A DNA stretch of 64,000 bases, from positions 27,810 through 91,809 of the forward strand of contig QANZ01039163.1 in the NCBI GenBank assembly GCA_003254925.1, written 5' to 3'. The notes beneath the pieces were generated by a model, which was not told the origin of the DNA, did no database searches, and saw only the letters and a list, made by a program, of their open reading frames with translations. The stretch comes from Chamaecrista fasciculata. Taxonomy: Eukaryota; Streptophyta; Magnoliopsida; Fabales; Fabaceae. The position numbers were made by a program, and so were the translations under genes. Shown here one piece after another: positions 37,906 to 51,556 of this stretch. The first letter of the stretch is position 1, and every line of letters begins with the position of its first letter.

Positions 37906-38468
37906 TAGGCAAAAGACTCTTTCGTACCCCTAACGTTTGCGGTGATTTTTCAGTTATGCCCCTAACGTTTTATTTGTGTCAGTTGTGCTCTCAATGTGAA
38001 ACGTTAGTTTCAATTATGCCCCCAATTTTACTTGTGTGTCAATTTTTTGTTCTGATTTGAATATGTGGCAAGATGACTGGATAAATAAAACATTCCTGAT
38101 TTATTTTTTATCCACCATGACATTTCCTATGTGGATTTACATTCTCTAAACCAAAAAATTACTATCCTAAAATTTTTTTGACATCTTCATCTTCATCTTC
38201 GCAAGCCTTATACCACGTAGGAAATGTCATGGTGGATAAAAAATAAATCAGGGATGTTTTATTTATCCAGTCATCTTGCAACATATTAAATTCAGAACAA
38301 AAATTGACACACAAATAAAAAAAATTGACACATCAGCATTGAGTCAAAATTGGGGGCATAATTGAAACTAACATTTTACATTGGGGGCACAACTGACACA
38401 AATAAAATGTTAAGGGCATAATTGAAAATCACCGCAAACGTTAAGGGCATGAAAGAGTCTTTTGTCTA
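37906..38468. repeat. Foldback element with near-perfect long arms
   Basis: The left arm taggcaaaagactctttcgt... and the right arm ...aaagagtcttttgtcta are reverse complements. Pairing continues through ccctaacgtttgcggtgatt, ttcaattatgcccccaattt, ataaataaaacattcctgat and ccatgacatttcctatgtgg, giving arms of about 250 bp. It belongs to the same style of repeat as 22936-23323. Non-coding. Confidence 0.8.
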
Positions 38469-39299
38469 AAAATTTAAGTTAGATTTTAATATTTTTTAAA
38501 GCACAAGATCCAATTAATGACAAAAAAAAAAAAAGGGGATCCAATCTCTAATTACTCAAAATAATTATATAGAGACTTTCTTTAGAGTTTACCCTCTTTT
38601 TTATATAACCCGATATGAGAAAACACGAAATCGGGTGCACTTTTTCGGTTGTTAAATTTGGTTGTACAATTGGAGAATAACTAGCATTTTGCTCATTTAA
38701 TTCCAAGGTTACAAGTTATTAACAAATACGAGCTCAACTAATTTTATCCTAACTACTTTTGGTTTTTTTTTGCTCAAAATCCTAACTACTTAAATATTCT
38801 ATATTGAACCAGATAAAATCAACGAAATAAATGAATTGAATTACATGAGAATTAAGATAACACAATTTTATCGGTTTGATTACTAAAATAACATTTATTA
38901 AACTAATCTGATAATAAAGTTATTTAAGTTTAATATAAATGTTAAGATTTCAATAGTATATTTAAATTTGATAAATATAAACTAATTATTTTCATCATAT
39001 TTTTTGAAACTCAAAAAATTACATAATGTACTATTATGTACAATTTTAAAACTTATTATGATCAATTTCATAAAAAGTATATTAATAAAATATAAAATAA
39101 TAAATAAAAATAATAAAAAATTTCTTAAATTTTTAAACATCATAAAATTAAATAAAATATATAATATGGGGCTGCATATAATAAATTAATAATGTAAATA
39201 TAGACTAAAAACATTTTATAAAATAAAAAAAAAAGAACCCTAAAAGACAAAATGAATAAAATCCCTAATTCTTTCTTCTTCTTTTTTGCCTGAATTAAA
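38469..39299. other. Intergenic, extremely AT-rich
   Basis: Dominated by A/T runs. No coding signal. Confidence 0.5.
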
Positions 39300-40620
39300 T
39301 CCCTAATTCTGATGTCATCATCGTTTCCCTTGGTTCCCTCCCTCGCTTTCTTCTCTCATTTTATTTCTTGAAGTTGTTCATTTTCTCCATCTCACTGACT
39401 TCGTATCAGTCGTCTCCATCACGAACAACAAGAACCCCATTTGGCTTCTCTTCGTTTTCCACTGCTTTTACAGACGACGCAGTAACGGAAGCAATCGTCA
39501 CTTCTTCCCTCCCTCGTCGTCTGCCACTTCACATTCTTCATCGATGTCCGTACTCACCTCTCTCCCTCGTCGTCATCGCTCAATCGTCACTCATTCGTCT
39601 GACTCCGGCACCACTAGATCCGGCCACGAATCTATTGTTTAGGCCTTCCAGGTCAGGTGTGTGTGTGTTTTCGATTGTGCTCCTCCGTCTTCTTGTTGCC
39701 AATATCTACTTGTTCTTTTACTGCTGCGAGATCTGTCACTATTTTTTATTTGTAAAGACTGTTATTCTAGTCGTTTGTGTTGTTGAATCGCCGCCCATCT
39801 CTGCTCTGATATATTTATTTATTTTTAAAAAGATTATCATTGTTCTTGAAAAACTGATAATCCAATCCTGCTATCCAACAACCGGAGTAATTGAAATTTG
39901 AAAGCTGTGAGTGTGGGGAATGCCTATTTAATGCTTAGAGGGGGAGGGGTGGTTCTAACTATGCGTTTTCTTTGTCGTCCATTTCTTCCTCAGGGAAACT
40001 TGACGACGAAAGGGGAGGATTCTCAGCATCGTAGGTAGTTCAGGAAATATAACTTGAAGGGAAGACACGCACTCATTGCCTTCCATTTTTGGCATTACGA
40101 ATCTGTTAGTCTAACCCTCTTGATTGATTCTTCTCGCTTTCCATCTCCATTCTGTTTTATTAACTTTGAAGTGCCAATGCCTTTATTTATTTTCCTTTTT
40201 ATGTATACAATTTATTTGGGACAAGTAATATGAGTTTGGTTTTTAAGACGTTTGGCATGTTGCTGCATGTTAGAAATATTCAAAATTTCAATATTTTTTT
40301 TTATGCATGCTGCAAAATGATGAATCTCATTTTGTCTCTCCCCTCTCTGTGGGTAAGTTGTTCCAAATTTATTGCCAATATAGTTATCCTATGCTGTTTG
40401 TTAAAATTGTCTTCATTCTTTTCTTCCTGTGCCATAACAGTGCTATTGTTGAGCAAGAACCATCAACACAGGAAAGAAACCAACAAAGTCAATTTTTGGC
40501 CAATTTGATTGTGAGAAGAATTTATGTGCGTCAATGGAGTTGTTTGATTGAAAGTAAGGCTTACAGTAGACTTTAAAGTCTGTTTTTGGTCTTCCAAAAC
40601 TCCCAGAGTATATTGGCAAA
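39300..40620 (+). other. 5' UTR and leader introns of the PAH gene (approximate)
   Basis: A CT-rich, moderate-GC leader from about 39300 to 39653 ends near a donor-like ccag/gtcagg. An acceptor ttcctgtgccataacag at 40440 opens the last leader exon, which runs to the ATG at 40621. A further non-coding exon near 39990-40050 is possible. Borders are tentative. Confidence 0.4.
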
Positions 40621-43600
40621 ATGAATGTGGTGGGCAAAGTTGGAAGCTTGATTACTCAAGGTGTCTACTCAGTTGCTACCCCGTTTCATCCCTTTGGTGG
40701 GGCCATTGACGTGATTGTTGTTCAGCAACCAGATGGCACATTTCGAAGCACACCTTGGTATGTTCGTTTTGGTAAATTCCAAGGTGTGCTCAAAGGTGCT
40801 GAAAAATTTGTTCGTATAGATGTTAATGGTGTTGAAGCAAACTTTCATATGTATCTTGACAATTCAGGGCAGGCCTATTTTGTGAAGGAGGTGGATGATG
40901 ACAAAGGAAATCAGTCAAATGGGGTGGTTGATGATTCTGATAGCTCTGAATTTAGTCGAGAGAGCAGTTATGATGATGTTCATAATAGACTTGACCATAG
41001 CATCTCTGATTTAGGGGTGCTTCCATTGAAGGTTGAAGATGACTCCTTTGATGTGCCTCGACTTCAAAGGGCAGAATCTGACGTTGAACACAAATATTAT
41101 GAATTCCAAGATGATCAATGTTTTGAAGATTCAGCTGAGTTGTCAGAATTCGGTTCTAATCAATACGAGTGTCTAGATGGAGAGAACTTGGTGAACTCAC
41201 AGGGTTCACATCCCGAAGTTGTCTTGGTGAGTGTTGATGGTCACGTATTGACAGCCCCAATCTCAGAATCAGAGCAGAATACAGAGAATTTGCAATTAGA
41301 ATCTCCTAGATTTCATTTGGGCCCAGGGGAAGGGACTGACCTTTGTGAAGGCAACAAAGAGTTTAGTTCTGGTGAAAATGCTTGTGATGCTGACTATATA
41401 AGTCAGCTGGATGCTACAACAGCTGGTTCTCCACCCAGTAGTTGTTACCCCCCTACTGGTGATGACAAGGTTTTGGAGCTTCAGCAGGAAGTTAGTCAAG
41501 AAAAGGAGGGTCATATTTGTCAAACACAGGAAACTTTGAGGAATGAAAATAAAGATCTTACACTAATTGATTCAGAAGAGGTTGCATCCTCTGTCAAGAG
41601 GGAGAATGTTTACCAAAGTTGTTTGGAGCTTCAAGAACATACTCCGCTTGTTGATCATGCTGGTTTTCCAGATCAAGGTTCCTCATCAGGGGTTCAACAT
41701 TTATCAGAGGATTCAAATGCAAATTGTCACGGAGTTGATGAAAATGAACAAATGACTGTTGTACAATCTAAAATCATTGATAATTCATCTTCCTCTAGTG
41801 GTTCTCCTTCTTCTGATTGCAACGGACCTCCAAATTTAGAATTGGGAACTAAAGAGGTTGAAAATAAAGCTTTGGCTGAACAGGTAGATTATAGTGAACA
41901 AGCCTCTTCATTTGATAAAGACAGTAATAAAAGTGACGTAGTGGAACCTCAAGCAGAAACTTTCTGTGAAGGGGACCAAGGTCATTCAGGTTTAAGTAAG
42001 ATCTGCTTTGTGAATTAGTTCATTTTGGATTCTGCAATTATTATACAATTATAGTGAAGTATTTATTTACTTCCATTCATTTGACAATTTGCAGCATTTG
42101 AGATTTCACTTTGTGGCCACAAACTTAAGGCGGGTATAGGCTTGGTTGCTGCTGCCGAAGTGTTTGAAGCACATCGGGTATCTGCAGAAGAATTTAGAAG
42201 TGCTGCACCATCCATAATTAATAATGAAAATCTCATTATTAGGTTTAGAGAGATGTACTTGCCATGGGAAAAGGCTGCTCCCCTTGTTCTTGGAATGGCT
42301 GCATTTAATTTAGATATACCCATAGAACCCAAAGATGCAATTCCTGTGGAACAGGATGATTCTCGGAAGTCCAGGGACAATGGTCTTGGATCTACTTCGT
42401 CTGGACGCAGATGGAAACTTTGGCCTATTCCTTTTCGAAAAGTAAAAACACTAGAGCACAGTATTAGTAACTTGTCAAATGATAATGAGGAGATATTTGT
42501 AGATTCTGAGTCTGGTTTTCAGACTCCTATGGCGCCAATTGGTCCATCTCCAAGCTTTAAATCTTCTCACAAACAATTCAAAAGGACAAACGTTCCTACT
42601 AACAAGCAAATAGCGTCATTGAATCTGAAAGAAGGTCAAAATTTGGTGACCTTCAGTTTCTCAACCAGAGTTCTTGGAACACAACAGGTTTGACATTCAT
42701 TTAGAACCCAAGTTTTCATTTAAAAACTACATAACAGCTGATTTCTTTAAGTGTGAAACTTTTAAGTTCTAACTAATCGACAGGTTGAAGCACATATATA
42801 CTTATGGATGTGGAATGCTAAAATTGTAATCTCGGATGTTGACGGAACTATTACCAAGTAAGTCTTTGGAGAATGCATCTTAAGCTGCTAAATATGTTTT
42901 TTTTGGTCGGATGCTAAATATTTTTATTTTAGACTTGAATTAGGTGCTACTTTACTGTTACTATTCTTGCCATTCTTCCACAATTAATTAAACCTTTATT
43001 TTTCTTTTAAAATATCCAGTGTGCACCAGCAGCTTTTGATATACGTTGATGCTATTGAAACTGTTATAATATTATATTAATTGAAAGAGATACAGGGTTT
43101 GATCTACAATTTGAAGATTAAAGTTTTTATTGTCTGTCATGTTAGCTTCAGGCTTGGCTTTGAGGATCTATGGTGTGTTAAAATGACTCGTCAAAGTATA
43201 TGTAATGGATCTTTTTCTGATATTTGTTGAATGCAACTTTGTGTTTTTTTCCTTTTTTGTTCACATTCTTTTATTTGTCAAATTCTATTTATCCACAGTG
43301 CCATCAAATGCATCAGAAAAAGATGTTCTCCATGATTTCCTCGCATTTATGACTAGGCAGACATGTATTAATGAAGTTGTACTAAAACAAGAAAAATGTG
43401 TGTGGAAACAGAATTGCAGAGTTACATTATGATTTGGGCTTCTTATTTTCTGTAAATTTTCAGGTCTGATGTTTTGGGGCAGTTCATGCCTTTAGTTGGT
43501 AAAGATTGGACACAATCTGGAGTGGCAAGGCTTTTCTCTGCCATTAAGGTTTGCTCTTCTCCCCTTTCGGATAGAAATATGAACATTCTCAAGTGATCTG

Positions 43601-45715
43601 GTCTTGGGATTGTCAAGGCAAAAGTTTGATGTGGTTAATGATAACATTCCATGCAAGGGCTCTTTCTTCAAGAACCATCTTGTATTGTGGATATCTAATA
43701 TGTTATCAAAATTCTGCTATCTTATCTTTCAATTAGCTTCTTTCCTCAACTACTTTCTCTTTATTTAATTTCTAACTTAGTTTATCAAACTAGAAATTGA
43801 GTTTTATGCAAGGGAGTTGTGGTAGGGTGAAAGCTGAAAAAAAAAAATTGGTTCCAACTATACTTCTCTGCGACTTGTTGCTTGTTGCATATGCAGTTAT
43901 ATGACAGACACTGTCCTGGAAAAGTTTTATATAGATCTTGTGCAGTTATGTCATTATATACACTCATAAACTCAAATGACAGCTTGAAGTGGAATGTCTT
44001 TTGCAGCGAACTGTCTTAACTGGTATTAAGTACTAATTGTGTCCGTACTCCACATTATGTCTTCATTTTAATTGTTATACTTTGCATTTTCTCAAATTTA
44101 TTTCTTCATTTAGGATAGATCTGCCTACATTCTGTTGGAATGTGCTTGCAAATATGCTTTATGATAATGAGATGAACTTGGGGTAATTCCCAATACTATC
44201 AAGCTGCAAGCATGCATGGTGCTATCTTGATACTTCTTTTTGTGTTCAACTGAACTTGAGAAGATTAATGCCTAATATTCAGATCCTGCTTTCATGTCAG
44301 GAAAATGGATACCAGCTACTGTTTCTGAGTGCCCGTGCTATTGTCCAGGCATATCTAACTAGGAGCTTTTTGCTTAACCTGACACAGGTATATAAACTAA
44401 CCAGCTATCTGTGATCTCTAAAAACTTACTTCAGTATTTGTATAACTCATTAACTCTCCACTGCGAAGTAGTTGCAGCGAAGAAACAACGTACTAGATTT
44501 TACATGCAATGTTAATTCAGGAGATTAATAGTGTGACATGATTGCATATCTTCTTACCTAGTGAAGGTATATAGATCTTGGTCCACTAGCTAGAAAGTTA
44601 CTTTTTGTTAAGTGTTTGCTTGATTTTGCCATATTTATGTTACACCTGTGTGTATGTCTGTGTGGGGGAGAGGGAGAGAGTGAAGTAAGATAGTTCTTTG
44701 ATATTTTATCCTTAATTTGGAATAGCTTTCTGCATATTGACATGGCAATTGTCACGGTAATAACGATGACTTAGCTGAAATTTATATTACTTGAACTTGC
44801 AGGATGGAAAAACTTTACCAGCCGGACCTGTTGTTATTTCACCAGATGGTTTATTTCCCTCACTTTTTCGAGAAGGTGAGGCACTTTCTTAGTAACTGAC
44901 AACAGTGCCATTCAGTACTAAATGTAGGTTATCCTGTCACTTTTATCAGCTATTAATTAGAATGACCACACTTACTAGCTGATATTAGTATCAGGTGTCA
45001 AATTATATATTTGTATGTTTATTTATTCCCAGTCCTAATATTTGGAAGTAAAACTTTGCCCCATCTGACTTGTTATTTTGTTTGGCTTTTTTGCTGATGG
45101 AAGTAATAAGAAGAGCACCTCACGAGTTCAAGATTGCTTGTTTGGAGGTAATTACCAGAATGCAGAACCTTACAACTATACGTAACTAAGGTGCATGTTG
45201 GAAGGCCTCCCTTCCGTTATATGATTGAAATTAATGTTTTGCAGGATATTAAAAGACTTTTCCCTTCCGATCACAATCCGTTTTATGCGGGATTTGGCAA
45301 TAGAGACACAGATGAAATTAGTTACAGAAAGATTGGAATTCCAAAAGGGAAAGTATTTATTATCAACCCTAAGGTGTGCTTCCTGGACTTAATTTATCTG
45401 ACAAATAGCGTCTTCTTTGGCTTTGCCTGGGTACTAACAGTAGCTGAAATGTCCATTATGAAAACCTACAGGGTGAGGTGGCCATAAGTCATCGTATCGA
45501 TGTGAAGTCGTATACATCATTACACACCCTCGTCAATGACATGTTTCCCCCTACTTCTTTGGTTGAGCATGTAAGAAATCTCCATAAAACGAGTAGATTG
45601 CAAAGGACTTTACTTTTACAACCAGAAACATTGTGGTCTTACAGATTTTCATCTTTTGTAGGAGGACTACAACTCGTGGAATTATTGGAAAGTGGCATTG
45701 CCAGATATTGATTAG
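40621..45715 (+). CDS. PAH1: Phosphatidate phosphatase, lipin family (PAH1/PAH2-like)
   Basis: A Mg2+-dependent phosphatase that converts phosphatidic acid to diacylglycerol and, in plants, limits ER phospholipid synthesis. Ten coding exons join in phase: 40621-41995, 42095-42687, 42784-42857, 43464-43548, 44301-44387, 44803-44875, 45104-45147, 45245-45373, 45472-45570 and 45662-45715 (2613 nt, 870 residues). The N-LIP domain fills residues 1 to about 110, beginning [21 protein letters not shown] long acidic, Ser-rich linker follows. The C-terminal LNS2/HAD domain has the catalytic DVDGT (674-678) and continues through [23 protein letters not shown], and [19 protein letters not shown] to the end [11 protein letters not shown]. 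The exon 1 donor could also be six bases upstream (cag/gttt). PAH1 and PAH2 cannot be separated here. Confidence 0.93.
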
Positions 45716-46185
45716 TTAAGGTAAGTTGCCTTTGACGAGGATCAGTTGGTATCGGGGACCGTTCAAGTTTTCAACTTAGTGCCAGATATGTGTTCACCAG
45801 AAAATGAAAATTCATTGATGGGAATCAAGTTTTAGAACAGAACTCATTGTGATGGTCTCTGCTTTTTTTCCTTATTATTTTTTTTTTATCTTCATTCATT
45901 TTTATTTATTAAATTCTCTAGCAAGTAGAGCGTTTGGTCACATGCTAGTTTAGCTGTACTGCAATTTGTATATTTCTCATTGAAGGATCAGAAGGAAGAA
46001 ATAAAGGCATAGATGCCAAATGCTATTTTTCTCCATTTTAATATGATTAGAGTATAGAGGGATGTAGCTATAGACTATTTTGAAAAAAATATATATATGA
46101 TGGTATAGTGGTAGACTGGTAGTGACTAGTGATTCCTTGGAGGCCATTTACTGCATCTACTGTAAAAGATTCCTACCTAATATTA
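45716..46185 (+). other. 3' UTR and flank of the PAH gene
   Basis: No further reading frame. T-rich stretches and taaaggcatag near 46000 suit a 3' end. Confidence 0.5.
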
Positions 46186-47935
46186 ATTAAGGGTGTGTTT
46201 GGGAATGGGTTATAAACCCAATACAAACTCATTATCTTCATTTTCAATACATAATTTGATCTACAGTGCAACACGACTTTTTGTTTTTCAATGACAAACT
46301 CATTACAAAAATATTATTTCATTATATCATTTCATTACATTTTTCATGTCCAATTACTAACATAGCCATACTCAAATACCTATAATTACCTATATTTTGA
46401 TACAAATATAAAAGTTATTTGGCAAAATGGTAAATTTCAATACTCTCATTTATTACACTTACAACTTTCTCTCTCCATTTATCATTTCTTACTATCTTTC
46501 TTCTTTTTCTTACTCATACACACACTCTCTCTCTCACATACACACATATATATATTTTAAAATCATAATATATTTATACATATTATATTATAATAATATT
46601 ATATATATAATAATATATAAATTTTTTTATTTTATAAATATGTTATATTATATATAAATATATTAATTTACATAAAAAAATTATTTTAGTCCTTGGAATT
46701 ATACCAACTCAACAAATCAATATGTGAGTAATTAAACTATACAGTTTTTGATATATTGGTAATCCTTCTTCTATTTTTTGAATTGAATTAGTAATATTTT
46801 TTAGTGTCAAAATTTAAAATAAAATAATTCAAACCCCAAAAATGTACATTTTAGTCCCTCTGCCAGTTTATATGGTAATATTTTTTGTGATGTAAAAGTA
46901 TAAAAACAAAATTCAAAAACGGTAACAAGAAAAAATATATAATTCAATCCCTAAAAATTTACAATTTGGTATCTCCTCCGGTATATATAAGGATAATATT
47001 TTTTGTAGTGTACAATATTCAAAACCAGTAATGAGAAAAAATATATAATTCATACAAAAAAAATACATGTTGATCTCTCCTCCAGTATATATATGGGTAA
47101 TATTTTTTGTAGTTCAATAACTGAAAAAATTATTAGAAAAATATATAATTCATACCCAAAAAATATATATTTTGGTCTCTTCTCTAGTATATATATGGGT
47201 AATATTTTTAGTAGTATAAAAAATTAAAAAAGTAATCTTTCAAATAAATTATTTTTTCAAATAATTATCTTATTTTTTAATATACGGTATACTGTTGAAA
47301 TTATGTATCAAATTTTGAATAATAATTTGTTGTTAGTTGAAGATAAATTATTTGGTCCACAAATTTGTAAAGATTATTCTATTTTGATCCTTGAATTTAT
47401 TTTTTGGTCATTGAATTTAAAAGAGAGAGACCCAATCGTTGATGAATACAATTTTTTACAGGCAGAGACACACATTTCACTTCGTAAGGACCGATTCGTT
47501 GAATCGATATAAAATCGTGGACCAAATAGAAGGTTTTTAAAATTTTCATGTTATTTACATTTTGGTCCTTTCATTTCATTACATAAAGCAACTCCAACCT
47601 TCATTACAAATATTCACCTTTAGCACAAATTCCAAGACAATTTCATTACCATTTCATTTCATAACAACCACAATCAAAAAGTCAAAATATCATTTTTTTT
47701 TTATTTCTATCTTATTCCATTATCAATTATCAATTCTACCCCTATACAATTTAAAAAAACCCATATAATTATTTCAGCCAACCACCATCATTACATACCC
47801 TTTTTCATAATTTCACATCATATTTTTTTTCATTACATCTCAAACTAATCCAAACACCATTTTCATTATATAATTTTCTCATTACCATTTCATTACATAA
47901 TTTTCTCATTACCATTTCATTAATTCAGGGGTTGG
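46186..47935. repeat. AT-rich dispersed element (about 1.75 kb), same family as 5310
   Basis: The left end gggtgtgtttgggaatggg resembles the start of the repeat at 5310. The right 150 bp (cattacatctcaaactaatc, accattttcattatataatt) is the reverse complement of 5330-5475. Inside, a unit of about 120 bp around agtatatatatgggtaatat is repeated several times (46870-47215). No coding capacity; probably a non-autonomous DNA element or a nested pair. Confidence 0.55.
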
Positions 47936-48554
47936 ATCTTCTTTCTTTCTTTCTTCGTTCATTTCTTGTGAAGTTAGAAGATAAATGAAGAAGAGAGAGA
48001 AAATAAGTTTCATTAAATAACAATACGTATAATCCCCTTACATTTCACTTTTAGTGTGCCATATCAAATAAAATGTGTAGCTATCAAATTCCTAACAGAT
48101 GTTCGTATGTGAAAATTTAATTATAAGATATCTTGATATAACATGCATAAATACATTTATGTATTATATATTTTCTGAAATAAAATGTTTGATATATGTT
48201 TTCCATATATTAAGCTTAAACGACTACAAATAAATAATTAAGGACTAAAAATATCAAATAGTAGCTTCGTAAGCGGAAAATGCGAGAGAATAAGAATGGC
48301 AGACACAAACAAGATAACAACGCACTTGCATTGCTAATGCTACCCTTTACGAAACCGATGAGGGATTTAACAACGTTAGGCCCATATCTTTGCATTATCC
48401 TTAAACGTTTGTAGGTCTTTTTTCACTTTTAAATACTAAAAAAATAATAAAATAAAAAATTAATATAAAGATTTTTTTTCCTAATCTCATTATATTTTAC
48501 TAGTAGATGTTATCACCTTATAACAAAGATGTAAAAAAACTTATATAAATTTAA
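47936..48554. other. Intergenic, AT-rich
   Basis: No coding signal. Confidence 0.5.
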
Positions 48555-48825
48555 TAGAGTAATCAATAATTCGGTTCTTAAAATATGATTAAGTGAATAA
48601 TTTGGTTTTTAAAATATTGAAATATATAATTTAATTTATGAAAAAATTAAATATCATACTCTTTAATCATTTTTATGGATTAAGGAGTATATCATTTAAT
48701 TCTTTCAATGACAATGTGTATATTATTTGGTTCTTTCAAAGGTTAAACTATATCTCAATTTTTTACTGATTGAATTATCAATTCAATAATTTTCCAGGGA
48801 TTAAGTTATTAATTTACTCAATTCA
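48555..48825. repeat. Foldback element, third phrase family
   Basis: Left (gtaatcaataattcggttct) and right (gattaagttattaatttact) are imperfect reverse complements. It shares phrases with the copy at 49771-50035. Confidence 0.55.
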
Positions 48826-48867
48826 ATATTTTCTATTTTTTTTAACAAAATATGCATTTTAACTTCA

Positions 48868-49130
48868 TTTAAAGCAGCTCATTAGCTTGCTAGAATTGCT
48901 CTCAGGGGGTTGGTTCTTTTGGATTGGGTTTCTTGCCCACCACCCTCTCTTATTCGTATTTGGATTGTTGATAGGCAGCTTGATGTAACGTGTTGGCTAA
49001 TTGTTGTTGTTCTTTGTGTTGGTTTGATTTTTTTTGCTACTATTTTGTTGGCGGTGGATTTAAGCTTTTTTTTTTGTATTGTTTTGCTTTTGTGTTTAAT
49101 AAAACACATTTTTCTGGCCAAAAAAAACTT
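48868..49130 (+). pseudogene. LINE tail remnant
   Basis: An interrupted frame reads AAH(stop)LARIALRG and then LVLLDWVSCPPPSLIRIW. This lines up with AADCLANLSDK and HLGWIANPPPSSVDV of the LINE end at 19550-19725. A T/G-rich 3' region with aataaaac follows. Probably another truncated LINE end of the same family. Confidence 0.4.
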
Positions 49131-49770
49131 CATTCACATTGTTTGGCCAAAAAAAACTTTATTCACACTTGTCGATAGGAATTCCGAAAACAGGAATAAA
49201 CCTTAATAATGTAAGGCCCTCAGATGAATACAAACAAGGACAAATCATTCTAAACTTTAGCTTTGTCACTGTTAACTTTGAGTTTTTGTCACGTTCATCC
49301 TCTTCTTCTAATGAACATAAATTTCTCACACTTGTACTTCATGCCACCACCTTAATGTATCTTCTTGTGTTTGTGTATTTGGATTCCATCTTCCTCCTCA
49401 ACCATTCACTTCTTAGCTTCTCTTTCATGGTACCACTTGGAACTTTCTGTGTCATTCACATTGAAACTCTCAACAGAAAAAAGAAAAAAATAAAACATTG
49501 ATGTCAACATCTTGCTATGAGGGGTAGATTCTCAAGCTATATATACTCTTGAGCTTTTGAAATTCAAATGGAAGAGGACAAACAGAGGAATGAGAATATA
49601 TATATATATATATGTATGTATATATATATACACACGTGAATGAGGTTGTCAATAATGTTAACCACTAATTACGGAAAATTATACCATAGGGATTGAATCT
49701 TGCTGATGCAGCTTACAACGAACTTGCCTTGTGTCCATTGTTTGTTGGCTCTTTCCAATTATAAATTATT
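49131..49770. other. Intergenic, with a (ta)n tract
   Basis: The word tggccaaaaaaaactt occurs twice at 49116-49162. A tatata/tgtatgta tract lies at 49591-49632. No gene is seen. Confidence 0.5.
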
Positions 49771-50035
49771 GAGTAAACTAATAATTCAGTTTCTAAAAAA
49801 TTATTGAATTGACAATTCGGTCCCTAAAAAATTAAAAATACATCATTTAACCTTTGAAAGAACGGAACAATGTCTTTCATGGATTAAAAATATACTCTTT
49901 AATTCCTTCAGGAACTAACAAGTATACTGTTTGATTCTTTTATAGACTAAACTTTGTATTTCAATATTTTAAAGATCGAGTTATCAATTTGATAATGTTT
50001 GAGGAACCAAATTATTAGTGTACTTTAAATTATAA
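49771..50035. repeat. Foldback element, third phrase family, second copy
   Basis: The left arm gagtaaactaataattcagt pairs with the right arm ccaaattattagtgtacttt. Interior phrases caattcggtccctaaaaaat and gaggaaccaaattatt repeat in opposite orientation. Confidence 0.55.
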
Positions 50036-50573
50036 TATCAACACAACACATCCGGCATTTTTTTCCTTTGGAAATAACTAGCAGTTCACGTTAAAACAGA
50101 ATGAAGTTCTATTACTATAGTGATATTGACTCTTGTTTAAATTTTCAAAGCTTGCCTATCAGAGTTAACAATTACTCCTTAGATTCCCATGGATCAGAAC
50201 AATTACTCCTTAGATTGATGCGTTGGAAAACAAAATGGAATAATATCTGTTTCTTTTAAGTTCTAACTTTATACTGTTTATATATAGAGAGATAGAAAAA
50301 AGATTAAACATTCTCTCTTTTGGAGTTTATTCTGATGGCTAATTAGAAATTACCTTCACAAAAAGTTTTCAGTACCTAAGTCATTTAGGGGAATCTTTGC
50401 TCTGTAGGTTCTGTCTGTACTCTATATGCTACACTAAAATATCAAACTTGAGTTTTGCAAACTTTATAGATGTAGAAATCTATAGATGTCGCTGATACTC
50501 ATAATATTTAAGTAATATATCGTTACTGTTATTTTGAATATAATTATTAAAAGCTCAAAGTATAATTAGGTTC
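50036..50573. other. Intergenic, AT-rich
   Basis: The word acaattactccttagatt occurs twice at 50168-50217. No gene is seen. Confidence 0.45.
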
Positions 50574-51420
50574 TTTATTGTTGGAGTAAGTTGTAATCTA
50601 GTATTTTATCTTTATTATTTTTTTTTTTGCAATTTTGGTTTTATATCTGTCTTAAAAGTTTAACTCACCAGTCCCAACGACTGAATGTGATTATACTTCT
50701 TTCGTTTTAAGTCCAATTTTGACGAGTTCGTAGTCACGTGTTATTCTTAATGAGTCATTTCTTTGTCCAATTGGAGCTGTTAGCAAATAAGATCAAATTG
50801 AACTCTAAATGTGGCTGCTCGTTTTATAGTAAAAAAAACAAAGTTGGTCATAACTCTCTCATTTCAAGTTGGATTGAGACGAATTTGGAGCTATGTATTA
50901 CTCTTGACAAGTCATTTTTTCTGTTCAGTTAGAAACGTCAGCAAATAATTAAGATCAAATTGGGCTCAAAAGTGATTCTAAAACCAAAAAGTAAAAAATT
51001 ATCGAAAATCACTTTCGGGACTGATTTGACCTCATTTACCAAGAGTTCCAACTAGGCACAAAAAAACTCATAAAAAATAATGTGTAGCTCTGAACTCATT
51101 GAAATCGAACTTGAAACGAGAGAAATATAATCAACTTTATTCGTTTGACTATGAAACAAGTAGCCCACTTTCGGAGCTCAATTTGATAGTGTTTGTTGAC
51201 GGTCCTAATTGACAATGAAAGGACTAGTCAATAATAACCCATGGCTCCAAATTCATTGCAATTAGATATAAAACGAGAGAGATATGACCATATTTAATTA
51301 TTGGGACCAAGGAGTGGAACTTTTGTGAAAGATATAAAATTAAAATCTCGAAAAAAAATGATAAAGGGCTAGATTGCAACTTAACTCAAAGATAAGGGTT
51401 CAAAATTACTTTTCTTTCCT
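50574..51420. repeat. Large foldback element (about 850 bp)
   Basis: The left side (aagttgtaatctagtatttt, atgtgattatacttctttcg, gacgagttcgtagtcacg) and the right side (gggctagattgcaacttaac, gagagatatgaccat, catggctccaaattcattgc) pair as imperfect reverse complements. A second nested pair of phrases (ctctcatttcaagttggatt / cgaacttgaaacgagagaa) lies nearer the centre. Non-coding. Confidence 0.6.
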
Positions 51421-51556
51421 TATTGAAATGAATTATGATTGACACATGTCACTTATACAGTAGTAGAAGAATAAAGTTATGATGGAGGTGGTATATTGTC
51501 ATGTTCAATTTCATCCTTTTAATAAATGAAAATAAATAAGAATTTTTTTATATCTA
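51421..51556. other. Upstream flank of the MAKR gene
   Basis: AT-rich promoter region before the TATA box. Confidence 0.4.

Noticed and set aside
39368-39901. 177-codon plus-strand frame upstream of PAH
   Set aside because: It starts with a non-ATG codon, crosses the likely leader donor and has low-complexity composition; treated as 5' UTR and intron.
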